From assembly GCF_000172175.1 (NCBI RefSeq), contig NZ_ABJL02000008.1, forward strand, positions 1,736,001 to 1,800,000: DNA of 64,000 bases, read 5' to 3'. Below are positions 34,852 to 44,039 of the stretch, piece after piece; position 1 is the first letter of the stretch, and every line of letters starts with the position of its first letter. This stretch comes from Bacteroides intestinalis DSM 17393. Lineage in GTDB: Bacteria > Bacteroidota > Bacteroidia > Bacteroidales > Bacteroidaceae. The position numbers were made by a program, and so were the translations under genes. The notes beneath the pieces are model-generated. The model searched no databases. It saw only the letters and a list, made by a program, of their open reading frames with translations, and was not told the origin of the DNA.

Positions 34852-37272
34852 ATGAAAGAGAAGCCAAATATTGACTGTGAGAAATATCGCCAGATTGCGC
34901 AAATGGCTAAAATGGGTTGGTGGGAATCGGACCTGAAAAATCGCCAATATATTTGTTCAGACTTTATCATTGACTTACTCGGACTTGAAAGCAACCGGAT
35001 CAGTTTCGAAGATTTCCACGGAAGAATACGGGAAGACCATCGGGAACGGCTCAGAAATGAATACTTTTCGCTCACAAACATAGAAACCTATGAGCAAATG
35101 TTCCCCATCCAGGCAAAAGATGGAGATATATGGGTATATTCTAAAATAAGTTTCAAACAACCGGATGAAGAAGGTTATAGAAATATGATAGGATATCTGC
35201 AATGCATAGATAACCGTACTGGAGAGATGAATGAGAACATTGATTTCCTTCAGGTAAATAGTTTACTTTATCAACAAAACAGTATTTCCTATTCATTGCT
35301 CGCTTTTCTACAATCGGATGATATTACACAGATTATCAATAAAATATTGGCAGATCTCCTCAAACAGACCAAAGGAGACCGCACCTATATATTTGAGATA
35401 AACAGAGAACATAAAGTGCAAAGTTGCCTTTATGAAGCAACAGCCGAAGGAATATCCCAGGAACTGGATTTCTTACAGAATGTACCTTGGGATGATTCTC
35501 TCTGGTGGGATCGCCAAATCTCAGAAAAGAAATCAATCATTCTGAATACATTGGACGATATGCCACCTGAGGCAAAAGTTTACCGTGATACCTTGGAGGT
35601 GCAAGATATTAAATCAGTAATGGTGGTTCCTCTCCTATCGAAAGATAAGGTATGGGGGTATATGGGCATCGATATGGTCAGAACGCACCGCAGCTGGAGT
35701 AACATCGACCATCAATGGTTTTCGTCTTTAGGAAACATCATCAGCATTTGCCTCCAATTACGTAAAGCGGAACTTCAGGCTAAAGAGGATCGCCGCGCAT
35801 TGGATCACAGTGAAAAAATTCTTCGCAATATTTATAAGAATCTGCCAGTAGGTATCGAGCTTTACGACAAAGACGGGTATCTGGTAGATATGAATGATAA
35901 AGAACTTGAAATATTCGGCTTGGCGGATATGAAGGAAGCACTGGGGGTATCACTGTTTGAGAATCCCAATATCCCCGAAGACGTGAAAGAAAAATTGCGT
36001 GCCAGAGAAAATGTGGACTTCTCGATCAATTATGATTTCTCAAAGATCGACCGATACGTCACAAGTCGAAGAAAAGATATTATCAATCTTCAAACCAAGG
36101 TGGCTCTGCTTTACGATTCACAAAATCAATTCAGCAATTACCTGTTTATCAATATAGATACAACAGAAACCACCAGTGCATACACCAAAATACAAGAGTT
36201 TGAACATCTGTTCCTCTTAATAGGTGACTATGCCAAAGTAGGTTTTGCCCATTTTAATGTAATGACGAGAGACGGGTATGCCCAGGATACATGGTATCGG
36301 AATTTAGGTGAAAAAGAAAACACTCCCATGCCCCAGGTTATCGGAGTATATTCACATGTGCACCCGGAAGATTGCGCTGTCCTGAAACTATTTGTAGATC
36401 AGGTTAAAGAAGGGAAAGCCACAAGTTTAAGTAAAGAAGTACGCGTTAACAGAGGTAACGGAAAATATTCGTGGACCAGTATAAACGTAATGGTTAGGGA
36501 TTATCGTCCTCAGGATGGAGTTATTGAAATGCTGTGTATCAACTATGATATCACTCCCTTGAAAGAGACAGAACAGAAGCTGATCATTGCCCGTGACAAA
36601 GCCGAAGAACTGGATCGTTTGAAATCTGCTTTCCTTGCTAATATGAGTCATGAAATACGTACTCCGCTCAACTCTATCGTTGGTTTTTCCAGTCTGCTGG
36701 CAGAAACAGACGACAGGGAAGAACGCCAGGAATATATCAAAATAGTAGAAACAAACAATGAATTGCTTCTGCAACTGGTTTCTGATATTCTCGATCTTTC
36801 GAAGATAGAGTCCGGAACATTCGATTTCGTACGCTCCGATCTGGATGTAAACGAAAGCTGCATGAAAATCATCAAGTCGCTGGAGATGAAAGTACCGGAA
36901 ACTGTAGACCTGGTCTTTGAGAAGTATATGCCCGATTGTCATATTTATACAGACAAAAACCGATTCATGCAAGTCATAACCAATTTCATAAACAATGCAT
37001 TGAAGTTTACGAAGCAAGGCACTATAGCTTTGGGATATGAACAGACGGCACCCCACGAAATAAAATTCTATGTACGTGATACAGGTGTCGGGATTCCCAA
37101 AGAGAAAATTGATAGCATATTCGAACGGTTTGTGAAACTCAATACTTTTGTACAGGGCACCGGTCTTGGACTTTCCATCTGCAAAAGTTTAGTATCTCAG
37201 ATGGGAGGAAAAATCGGAGTGGAATCAACTGAAGGAGAAGGTTCATGCTTTTGGTTTACTCATCCGTATTAA
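34852..37272 (+). CDS. Cytoplasmic sensor histidine kinase with PAS and GAF domains
   Basis: This 806-residue kinase has no signal peptide and no clear membrane helix, so it should sense a cytoplasmic signal. A PAS-like domain (residues about 15-130, YRQIAQMAKMGWWESDL) is followed by a GAF domain (about 150-310, VMVVPLLSKDKVWGYMGIDMV), two further PAS-like domains, HisKA with H600 in NMSHEIRTPLN, and a HATPase domain (NFINNALKFTKQG, DTGVGI, GTGLGLSICKS). The kinase core is very like that of the hybrid kinase at 29210. No response regulator is adjacent. The next gene, an Fsr-like exporter, follows with its own -7 box. Confidence 0.9.
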   Translation: MKEKPNIDCEKYRQIAQMAKMGWWESDLKNRQYICSDFIIDLLGLESNRISFEDFHGRIREDHRERLRNEYFSLTNIETYEQMFPIQAKDGDIWVYSKISFKQPDEEGYRNMIGYLQCIDNRTGEMNENIDFLQVNSLLYQQNSISYSLLAFLQSDDITQIINKILADLLKQTKGDRTYIFEINREHKVQSCLYEATAEGISQELDFLQNVPWDDSLWWDRQISEKKSIILNTLDDMPPEAKVYRDTLEVQDIKSVMVVPLLSKDKVWGYMGIDMVRTHRSWSNIDHQWFSSLGNIISICLQLRKAELQAKEDRRALDHSEKILRNIYKNLPVGIELYDKDGYLVDMNDKELEIFGLADMKEALGVSLFENPNIPEDVKEKLRARENVDFSINYDFSKIDRYVTSRRKDIINLQTKVALLYDSQNQFSNYLFINIDTTETTSAYTKIQEFEHLFLLIGDYAKVGFAHFNVMTRDGYAQDTWYRNLGEKENTPMPQVIGVYSHVHPEDCAVLKLFVDQVKEGKATSLSKEVRVNRGNGKYSWTSINVMVRDYRPQDGVIEMLCINYDITPLKETEQKLIIARDKAEELDRLKSAFLANMSHEIRTPLNSIVGFSSLLAETDDREERQEYIKIVETNNELLLQLVSDILDLSKIESGTFDFVRSDLDVNESCMKIIKSLEMKVPETVDLVFEKYMPDCHIYTDKNRFMQVITNFINNALKFTKQGTIALGYEQTAPHEIKFYVRDTGVGIPKEKIDSIFERFVKLNTFVQGTGLGLSICKSLVSQMGGKIGVESTEGEGSCFWFTHPY

Positions 37273-37285
37273 TCATTTTATTTTG

Positions 37286-37293
37286 TACCTTTG
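37286..37293 (+). promoter_or_regulatory. -7 box (TACCTTTG) for the Fsr-like operon
   Basis: Perfect TAnnTTTG match 30 nt before the ATG at 37324. It rules out an in-frame TTG at 37291. Confidence 0.55.
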
Positions 37294-37323
37294 CGCCCGA
37301 TTTATATTAGAGACGCAACCATC

Positions 37324-38538
37324 ATGCAACAGAATACACAACGACCGGTAAGTTCGATAGCTTATCCGATATTGATCGCATTAAGTATTTCTCATTGTCT
37401 GAACGACTTATTGCAATCCGTCATAACCGCCACATATCCGCTTTTCAAAGAGGACTTAACGTTGAGTTTTGCACAAATCGGATTGATTACGCTGGTTTAT
37501 CAGATGTCCGCATCGGTGTTCCAACCCGTATTCGGATTATTTTTTGATAAGCGCCCGTTTGCCTGGACACTACCGATGGGGATGTTGTTCACTATGACCG
37601 GATTGTTGAATCTGGCCTTTTCCACAAATCTTTATTGGGTATTGTTCTCAGTGTTCATCATAGATATAGGTTCTTCCGTACTTCACCCGGAAGCATCGCG
37701 CATCACTTCGCTCGCCTCCGGAGGCAGAAGAGGCCTGGCACAATCCCTGTTTCAGGTGGGTGGCAACCTGGGAGGATCATTGGGTCCGTTACTGGTAGCT
37801 TTAATTGTAGCGCCTTATGGCAGACACAACATCGCATTATTCGCAATTTTATCAGTGATAGCAATCATGGTAATGATACCTGTCGGCAAATGGTACAAAA
37901 GATACATTACCCGGATGAAACGTGACCATATTGCCCTACAACCTCATATGCAGATGCCTTTGCCTATGGAAAAAACGGTTCTTTCCATTTCTATCCTGCT
38001 GATACTTATCTTCTCCAAATATATTTATATGGCAAGCTTAAGCAGCTATTACACTTTCTATCTGATTGATAAATTCGGAGTAAGTGTACAGGACTCCCAA
38101 CTTTACCTCTTTGTGTTTCTTGTGGCTACAGCCATCGGTACACTAATGGGTGGTCCTATCGGAGATCGTATCGGAAGAAAGTATGTCATCTGGGGTTCCA
38201 TCCTCGGTGCCGCACCTTTCAGTATGCTGATGCCTCATGTTGGCTTGCTTGCCACAATTATTATGAGTTTCTGTGTCGGCCTGGTTCTTTCATCTGCTTT
38301 CCCCGCCATCCTGTTATATGCGCAGGAGCTATTACCCAGTAAACTGGGACTGATTTCCGGATTATTTTTCGGATTTGCTTTCGGAGTGGCAGGTATTGCT
38401 TCGGCTGTATTGGGAAATATGGCGGATAAGTTCGGCATCGAAGCTGTTTATAATGTCTGCGCTTATATGCCGTTACTCGGATTGGTTACCTGGTTTTTGC
38501 CTGATCTGAAGAAAAACCGTAAGCAAATACCTGATTAG
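37324..38538 (+). CDS. MFS transporter, fosmidomycin-resistance (Fsr) type
   Basis: The start is the ATG at 37324, giving 404 residues with 12 predicted helices. ISHCLNDLLQSVITATYPLFKEDLTL in helix 1 and SVLHPEASRITSLASGGRRGLAQSLFQVGGNLGGSLGPL are signatures of the fosmidomycin-resistance exporter family, proton-coupled drug exporters. The natural substrate is unknown. The next gene, a SanA-like protein, starts 1 nt after the stop, so the pair is translationally coupled and both may serve envelope or drug tolerance. Confidence 0.88.
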   Translation: MQQNTQRPVSSIAYPILIALSISHCLNDLLQSVITATYPLFKEDLTLSFAQIGLITLVYQMSASVFQPVFGLFFDKRPFAWTLPMGMLFTMTGLLNLAFSTNLYWVLFSVFIIDIGSSVLHPEASRITSLASGGRRGLAQSLFQVGGNLGGSLGPLLVALIVAPYGRHNIALFAILSVIAIMVMIPVGKWYKRYITRMKRDHIALQPHMQMPLPMEKTVLSISILLILIFSKYIYMASLSSYYTFYLIDKFGVSVQDSQLYLFVFLVATAIGTLMGGPIGDRIGRKYVIWGSILGAAPFSMLMPHVGLLATIIMSFCVGLVLSSAFPAILLYAQELLPSKLGLISGLFFGFAFGVAGIASAVLGNMADKFGIEAVYNVCAYMPLLGLVTWFLPDLKKNRKQIPD

Positions 38539-38539
38539 T

Positions 38540-39202
38540 ATGAAGAAACTTATAAAATCATCCAAATGGGCAAGACGGATCAAATGGTCTATCCTGACCG
38601 GCACAATCCTCATCTTTGCAGTAATAGTTTGCGCTAATTACGCAGTACGCCATACAGCAAAAGCGTTTATATATCAGAATATCGATTCTATTCCCCAGAA
38701 TAAAGCAGGTCTTCTGCTTGGAACCTCAAAACTATTACGTTCCGGACTTCCCAACCAATACTTCCAGAATAGAATACAGGCAACGGTAGACTTATATAAA
38801 GCCGGTAAAATAGAAGTGGTTGTAATCAGTGGTGACAATAGTCGAAAAGGTTATAATGAACCGGAAGATATGAAGTCGGAGCTGATGTTACGCGGTATTC
38901 CTGAAGATAAGATTTATCTGGATTATGCAGGATTCCGCACTTTGGATTCCGTAGTTCGCATGGAAAAGATTTTCGGACAGAAAAGCTTCACAATCATATC
39001 GCAGAAATTTCATAACCAGCGTGCCATTTACATTGCGCATGCCAAAGGATTACAGGTCGTAGGATACAATGCCGAAGACGTGAATGCCTACAGTGGTTTC
39101 AAAACACAACTCCGGGAGAAGTTTGCCAGAGTTAAGCTCTTTCTGGACTTGTGGACCGGCAAAAATCCGAAGTTTCTGGGAGAACCGGTAATCATTCAGT
39201 AA
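38540..39202 (+). CDS. SanA/YdcF-like DUF218 membrane-anchored protein
   Basis: The 220-residue protein has one N-terminal membrane helix (WSILTGTILIFAVIVCANYAV) and a DUF218 domain: AGLLLGTSKLL, VVISGDNSRKGYNEPEDM, IYLDYAGFRTLDSVVRMEKIFG and SQKFHNQRAIYIA. It matches the SanA branch, which in E. coli affects envelope permeability to vancomycin at high temperature. The domain should face the periplasm. It is coupled to the Fsr-like exporter gene (1-nt gap). Confidence 0.88.
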   Translation: MKKLIKSSKWARRIKWSILTGTILIFAVIVCANYAVRHTAKAFIYQNIDSIPQNKAGLLLGTSKLLRSGLPNQYFQNRIQATVDLYKAGKIEVVVISGDNSRKGYNEPEDMKSELMLRGIPEDKIYLDYAGFRTLDSVVRMEKIFGQKSFTIISQKFHNQRAIYIAHAKGLQVVGYNAEDVNAYSGFKTQLREKFARVKLFLDLWTGKNPKFLGEPVIIQ

Positions 39203-39258
39203 CTTCCCACCCATCATACCTATAAGTGGCTAGGCACAAAGAAACATTTCATTATTTG

Positions 39259-39295
39259 TGGGTATTTCATAACCCCCTCTGATGCCGTTACTTTG
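39259..39295 (+). promoter_or_regulatory. Flavodoxin promoter with TGGGTATTT motif
   Basis: TGGGTATTT (39259-39267), 20 nt, then TTACTTTG (39288-39295). The motif and spacing equal those at three promoters around the TetR gene at 49974. Start codon 30 nt downstream. Confidence 0.6.
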
Positions 39296-39324
39296 CAACC
39301 GTACAAATTAAACCATTTTATAGC

Positions 39325-39831
39325 ATGAAGAAAATAGGAATATTTTATGGTTCCTCAACCGGAACTACACAAGGCATTGCCGAAACAATTGCTTCTAAAC
39401 TAGGTGTCCCCGCATCCGATGTAATCGATGTCAGCAAAATGAATGCCGACATAGTAAAGGAATATGAAGCTCTTCTCTTAGGAACTTCTACCTGGGGTGA
39501 CGGTGAACTGCAGGATGACTGGTATAATGGCGTTAAAGTGTTGAAGGAATCAGACTTGAAAGAAAAAACAATTGCTCTGTTCGGTTGTGGTGATTCCGAA
39601 TCTTATTGCGATACATTCTGCGATGGCATGGGTATCATATACGAAGACATCAAGGATTCCGGCTGCACCATCATCGGTAAAGTATCTGCAGAAGATTATT
39701 CTTTCTCCTCCTCTATTGCTGTTATCGACGGTATGTTTGTCGGACTTGCTCTTGATGACATCAACGAAAGTGATAAGACGGAAGAACGTATCGACGCTTG
39801 GGTGAACGACATAAAAAATCACTTGGCATAA
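39325..39831 (+). CDS. fldA: Flavodoxin
   Basis: The product (168 aa) is a long-chain flavodoxin: FMN phosphate loop YGSSTGTTQGIAETIAS, then the flavin-stacking loops TSTWGDGELQDDW and GCGDSESYCDTFCDGMG. It carries single electrons and typically replaces ferredoxin when iron is scarce. The promoter shares an unusual motif with the imelysin/di-haem operon and tetR ten kilobases away, which fits iron-limited expression. It is followed by a possible tiny Cys-rich frame and a terminator at 40014-40034. Confidence 0.95.
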   Translation: MKKIGIFYGSSTGTTQGIAETIASKLGVPASDVIDVSKMNADIVKEYEALLLGTSTWGDGELQDDWYNGVKVLKESDLKEKTIALFGCGDSESYCDTFCDGMGIIYEDIKDSGCTIIGKVSAEDYSFSSSIAVIDGMFVGLALDDINESDKTEERIDAWVNDIKNHLA

Positions 39832-39912
39832 TTTTCTCTTATTCCATAGCCTTATGACAATATCTGACATTAACCCGGTAGAATTGAAAGAGAAGATTTT
39901 ATACTCGGGGCA

Positions 39913-39978
39913 ATGTTAGATTATGATATATGTGCGCAATGCGAACGGTACTGTGAAAGAAAAGTCCGATGCGCTTGA
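39913..39978 (+). CDS. Candidate 21-residue Cys-rich peptide
   Basis: ATG at 39913 opens a 21-codon frame, MLDYDICAQCERYCERKVRC plus Ala, with four cysteines spaced CxxCxxxCx5C like a small metal or Fe-S site. GGGG lies 2 to 5 nt before the ATG. A second short frame (39855-39917) overlaps its start. It sits between the flavodoxin gene and its terminator, so it would be on the same transcript. It is too short to be sure it is coding. Confidence 0.3.
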   Translation: MLDYDICAQCERYCERKVRCA

Positions 39979-40013
39979 TTAATTTTGCATGTGTTTAGTT
40001 AGTTGTTTTTGTA

Positions 40014-40034
40014 AAAAATGCCTGCGGATTCCGT
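40014..40034. terminator. Intrinsic terminator after flavodoxin
   Basis: AAAAATGCCTGCGG pairs with CCGTAGGCATTTTT. The T-runs on both sides make it usable also for the convergent ccs operon. Confidence 0.85.
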
Positions 40035-40072
40035 AGGCATTTTTATTATATCATCCGAAAATAGAAAGATAA

Positions 40073-42133
40073 TCAGGCATAGCTATGCATACCGCCCAGT
40101 AGATAATTTACTCCGAAGTAAGTCATCAGCACCGTAAGGAAAGCCAACACCATATAAGCATGGAAAAACCGGGGTTGCCGGAAGACGGCAAGAGATTGCC
40201 CATGGAATGCCGCATCATAGATTAAAAAGGTGATTAAAGCCCAGACTTCTTTCGGGTCCCAGGCCCAATAGCGCCCCCATGAAACATTTGCCCACACAGC
40301 ACCAATAAAAATTCCCGCCCCCAGACAAAATACTGCCGGATAGAGCATCAACCGACTGAAAAGCATCAATTGCTCTACACGAACCTTACACTGTTCCTGA
40401 ATCTCCGAATCGATTACCTTTTTTCGCCAGCCTCCTATGCAGAATGCCAGTAATCCATTTAGCATCATAAAGGCAAACAATGCATAAGATACCATAATCA
40501 GAGAAACATGGATACTTAACCAAGGAGACAGCAACACAGGCATCAGAGGAGTGATCTGAGGATTGTTCTGCCCAAGATAAGCTACCAACAAGGCAAAACC
40601 CGAAATAATCAACCCAAAAGGTAAAGTAAAAGAGAAGCGATGCCGGAATATGCACGCAAGCAGAAGTGTACACAGTGCCATAAACTGCATGGTTTCATAT
40701 CCATTGCTCAGCGGAATACGCCCGCCAATATACCACCGCAAACAGTAACCAAAAAGTTGAAAAAGAAATGCTGCATAAAGTGCAACTGTAAAAACTCTCC
40801 ATGCCTTACCTGCCGAACGATGCATGCTGCAATAAAGTAAATAAAAAAATGCCAGCATCCCTACAGTTAGATTGAACATGAACAACAGTTTGCTGAATGG
40901 AATGCGATTGTACAATATTTCAGCCTGTACCTTTACGTCAGACAGTGGTTTTATACTCCCATCTTCCGGTAAAGTACGGATAAGCATTCCACTCCGTAGC
41001 ATCAGTATCAATCCTACCTTTTCATCCGTTTCCATAATAGCCTTTTCCAACGAAGTCATTTTCATGTGTGGCTTTTGTCCGACCTTCCAAAACTCCTGCA
41101 AGCGATAGTTTTGTCCATCAAACAAATCAGTAAGACGGGCATAGGAAGAAGGTAATCGGAGTAAATGACGAAGTTCCGCACTCTTTATATAAATCATCGG
41201 TTCATTCTGCCAAACCTCCGGACGGAGTAACCAACCTCCGACAACCTGTTCGGGTGTCATGCCACCATAAGAAGGTTTCCCGGTCAGTTTCAATACAAAG
41301 TCCCGTGCAAGTGTATTAAAAGGTACTACGCGATCATGATAAATCACTTGTTTGGAAGCCAGACTATCCGCCTGTCTGAGTGCAAGTGCCGGAAGACTTC
41401 TGTTTTCTGCTTGCACCACCATTCCCGTAGCCATGAGCAACCACACAAACATTCCCCCTTTTCGAAGCAACGGATGCCTGAGCAATCTACGGAATTCCCC
41501 ACTATGACTGACAAGCATCCACAACATGGAAATACCCAGCAAAATATATCCTGCATACGTAATTCCTATTCCCCACGGATCATAATTCACCGACAACCAG
41601 CTCCCCTCCTTATCATCATCAAAAGAAGACTGGTAAAAACGATACCCCTGACGAGAGAGGATACGATTCATGGAAACAGGTTCCGCACCACGGATATAGC
41701 TGACATAATCTGCCGGAGCTTCCGTCCCCGGATAATACTCCACCCGAAAACTGTCTAAACATAGGGTGAACGGTAATTCGATCACCCGCTTACTGTCTTG
41801 GTCTATGAAAGTTCCCACCTCAGTGCCTACAGTGAGATGCATATATCCTTTTTTGCTGCATGAAAATGTAATCATGGCTCCCACCAAGATAACGAGGAAG
41901 GAGCCATGCAACAACAATGCCGGGAGATGCCGCCACAACTGCCGCTCAATCAACACGACAACTGCCAATGCGGCAAGTACTCCCCACAAACAACAAAACC
42001 AAACTGTATGATAAACATACTTTTCTACAAACTCTGTTCCGCGTACATGCTCCACAAAGGTCGCCACAGCGAGCAAAGCCACCAGACAGATATATAAGAA
42101 GACGAGACTTTTCTTCAAATTAAAAAGGTGCAT
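40073..42133 (-). CDS. Cytochrome c biogenesis protein, fused Ccs1/ResB-like + CcsA (CcsBA type)
   Basis: The 686-residue membrane protein has a ResB/Ccs1-like N-terminal half (first helices, then a large periplasmic segment from about residue 110 to 400) and a CcsA-like C-terminal half. The haem-handling WWD region is seen in WGRYWAWDPKEVWALITFLIYDAAFH, with flanking histidines. System II proteins of this kind export haem and ligate it to CxxCH motifs outside the membrane. It is the last gene of a seven-gene operon that encodes two c-type cytochromes, its likely clients. It overlaps the Rid-like gene by 14 bp. A separate two-gene version (resB, ccsA) lies in the nrf operon. Confidence 0.88.
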   Translation of the reverse strand: MHLFNLKKSLVFLYICLVALLAVATFVEHVRGTEFVEKYVYHTVWFCCLWGVLAALAVVVLIERQLWRHLPALLLHGSFLVILVGAMITFSCSKKGYMHLTVGTEVGTFIDQDSKRVIELPFTLCLDSFRVEYYPGTEAPADYVSYIRGAEPVSMNRILSRQGYRFYQSSFDDDKEGSWLSVNYDPWGIGITYAGYILLGISMLWMLVSHSGEFRRLLRHPLLRKGGMFVWLLMATGMVVQAENRSLPALALRQADSLASKQVIYHDRVVPFNTLARDFVLKLTGKPSYGGMTPEQVVGGWLLRPEVWQNEPMIYIKSAELRHLLRLPSSYARLTDLFDGQNYRLQEFWKVGQKPHMKMTSLEKAIMETDEKVGLILMLRSGMLIRTLPEDGSIKPLSDVKVQAEILYNRIPFSKLLFMFNLTVGMLAFFYLLYCSMHRSAGKAWRVFTVALYAAFLFQLFGYCLRWYIGGRIPLSNGYETMQFMALCTLLLACIFRHRFSFTLPFGLIISGFALLVAYLGQNNPQITPLMPVLLSPWLSIHVSLIMVSYALFAFMMLNGLLAFCIGGWRKKVIDSEIQEQCKVRVEQLMLFSRLMLYPAVFCLGAGIFIGAVWANVSWGRYWAWDPKEVWALITFLIYDAAFHGQSLAVFRQPRFFHAYMVLAFLTVLMTYFGVNYLLGGMHSYA

Positions 42134-43280
42134 ATTCCTTATTCTTCAAAGCCTTAACTCCCATACATTCCATTTCGATCAACCATCCGGGACGGCATAC
42201 AGGCGCATGTACAAATACTTTAGGAGTATCCGGGAAACGCTTGTCATACATACTCTTCACAACTGCATAGTCTGCAATATCACGCAGATAAACAATCATA
42301 TGGCCCAAATCATCAAATGTACACCCAGCCTCTTTCAGCAAGGCCTCTACATTTTCCCACATCCGTTCCGTCTGCCTGCGAATGTCGCCGGGGTATACCA
42401 CTTCCCCTTTATTGTTGATACTTGCCGTACCCGAAATAAACACTTGACGCCGGTCACCGTAATCGACATACGTTCCGCGTTCAAAGCTGACACCATACTC
42501 ATAAGTAGGATTCAGATGCGTAGGAGCATAAAGAAAATGTATCTGTTCCGGCTTTAAGCCTACCACAGCATAGGTATCCATTTGCACCAATACTTTAGGA
42601 TCAGCATGACGTCCGCCGATACCCGTACTGGCAATATAGTGTGTCTTTTCCGTCAGATTCTGAGTAACAAACACCTCATTACGTGCCTTTACCACACCGG
42701 CATAATTCACATCTACATTCTGTACGAAGAACCAGGTACGGATACAGTTATCCGCCAATTTACATCCTTGTTCCATAAGCTGCATCACGTAGTCATTCAG
42801 TAACAAACGGGTCTGGTATTCAGAATTTGCAGCACGATTGAAAACACTGCCTCCCCACAGATGGCGGTACGCATTGTGTTTTACTTCAAACAGTCCGTTG
42901 TGCAGCACTTGTGTCTGCACATTGGTCTGTAAATAAGCCCACAAAGCTATTTTCGTCCCATCCAAAGGGGGCTGCTCTACCACGGAAAGAGCACAGTCGG
43001 AACTTTCGGTAGTGATAGCCAGCAGGAGGTCAGCCTGATTGGCGGTATCACTCAGGAAATAACGTTTAAACACAGCCATGGCACCTTTCAATTCACCTGC
43101 AAGCAAATCGTTGTAGGCATTGGCTACCGCATTTAACTGTTCCTCATAAGTATCTTCCGGCCGGGTAGAGTGAATCATTACATGAAACTCTGAAACGCCT
43201 TCTTTTACTTCATATTTAAAAATCTCGGTTAATGTATTCTCTGATTGGTTGGTTTGTTGTTTTTTGTTGTTCATTACCAA
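42120..43280 (-). CDS. Two-domain Rid/chorismatase-like protein
   Basis: The 386-residue protein lacks a signal peptide and is therefore cytoplasmic. Its C-terminal 140 residues look like a RidA/YjgF fold (VFISGTASINNKGEVVYPGDIRRQTERMWENVEALLKEAGCTFDDLGHMIVYLRD), preceded by a degenerate similar domain. This is the layout of two-domain Rid or FkbO/Hyg5 chorismatase-like proteins. Rid proteins hydrolyse reactive imines or bind small ligands; the function here is unknown. It is embedded between the cytochrome c lipoprotein (6-nt gap) and CcsBA (14-bp overlap), a strange place for such a protein. Start at 43280 or the ATG two codons later. Confidence 0.7.
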   Translation of the reverse strand: MVMNNKKQQTNQSENTLTEIFKYEVKEGVSEFHVMIHSTRPEDTYEEQLNAVANAYNDLLAGELKGAMAVFKRYFLSDTANQADLLLAITTESSDCALSVVEQPPLDGTKIALWAYLQTNVQTQVLHNGLFEVKHNAYRHLWGGSVFNRAANSEYQTRLLLNDYVMQLMEQGCKLADNCIRTWFFVQNVDVNYAGVVKARNEVFVTQNLTEKTHYIASTGIGGRHADPKVLVQMDTYAVVGLKPEQIHFLYAPTHLNPTYEYGVSFERGTYVDYGDRRQVFISGTASINNKGEVVYPGDIRRQTERMWENVEALLKEAGCTFDDLGHMIVYLRDIADYAVVKSMYDKRFPDTPKVFVHAPVCRPGWLIEMECMGVKALKNKEYAPF

Positions 43281-43286
43281 TATCGT

Positions 43287-44021
43287 TTACTCGTTATTCA
43301 AAAAAACACCTTCGTTTATCCAATTATCTATCAGTTTCAATAAGGGTTGCTCATCTTCTGACAGCATATCGGTATGGTTCATACTCGTATCACCAGCCCT
43401 GTTCAAGACCAAATGTAGAAAACTCTCTTCTGCACTGCCGGGCTTCACCAATAGTATATCACTATTCTTATGCGCCGGCTGGTTGACCAACGCATGATAG
43501 CTCTTACCCTCCGTCAGAAATAAATTACCCGATGCAGAACCGGTCTGCCCATGGCACGCTACACATCTTTTATCGAAAACCTGTGACTGGATGGAACTGA
43601 ACATACCCACGTCCAGTGTTCCCACATCCATTAATATAGTATCTGTAATAGCTGCGAGTTCTTCATCTTCCATCGTCTTAAATTCGACAATGCATTCGCG
43701 CAAACGACTGATCACACACAATTTGAGTGATTTCACATCATCACTGATACCTCCCAGTGTCATAACGATATCTGTTCCGTCGGTTACATTGACTGGCAGT
43801 GATTTCGTTATAACGGCGTATTCACTTTTATCATTGAAGCCTGCCACAACGACACTATAATCATCCGTCCAATTGCTGATACCACTGAAACGACCTGTCA
43901 ACTTTAGGACGCGGCCGCCACGCTGCACCTCTATCTCCTTCTCATAGATTCTTCCATCATCACATGAACAGAAGCAGAGTGTCATCCAGATAGCAGCAAA
44001 GAATAATATACATTTCTTCAT
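43287..44021 (-). CDS. Lipoprotein with c-type haem site
   Basis: The 244-residue protein has a lipoprotein signal (FCSC, Cys20). A haem-binding CVACH motif is at residues 153-157 in KRCVACHGQTGSASG, and the following region (YHALVNQPAHKNSDILLVKPGSAEESFLHLVLN) is typical of PSD1-like cytochrome c domains of Bacteroidetes. TDML near the C terminus could supply the Met ligand. It probably shuttles electrons at the outer face of a membrane together with the di-haem oxidoreductase of the same operon. Haem attachment would need the CcsBA protein encoded two genes on. Confidence 0.82.
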   Translation of the reverse strand: MKKCILFFAAIWMTLCFCSCDDGRIYEKEIEVQRGGRVLKLTGRFSGISNWTDDYSVVVAGFNDKSEYAVITKSLPVNVTDGTDIVMTLGGISDDVKSLKLCVISRLRECIVEFKTMEDEELAAITDTILMDVGTLDVGMFSSIQSQVFDKRCVACHGQTGSASGNLFLTEGKSYHALVNQPAHKNSDILLVKPGSAEESFLHLVLNRAGDTSMNHTDMLSEDEQPLLKLIDNWINEGVFLNNE

Positions 44022-44039
44022 AACTACTCTCTTTGTTTT

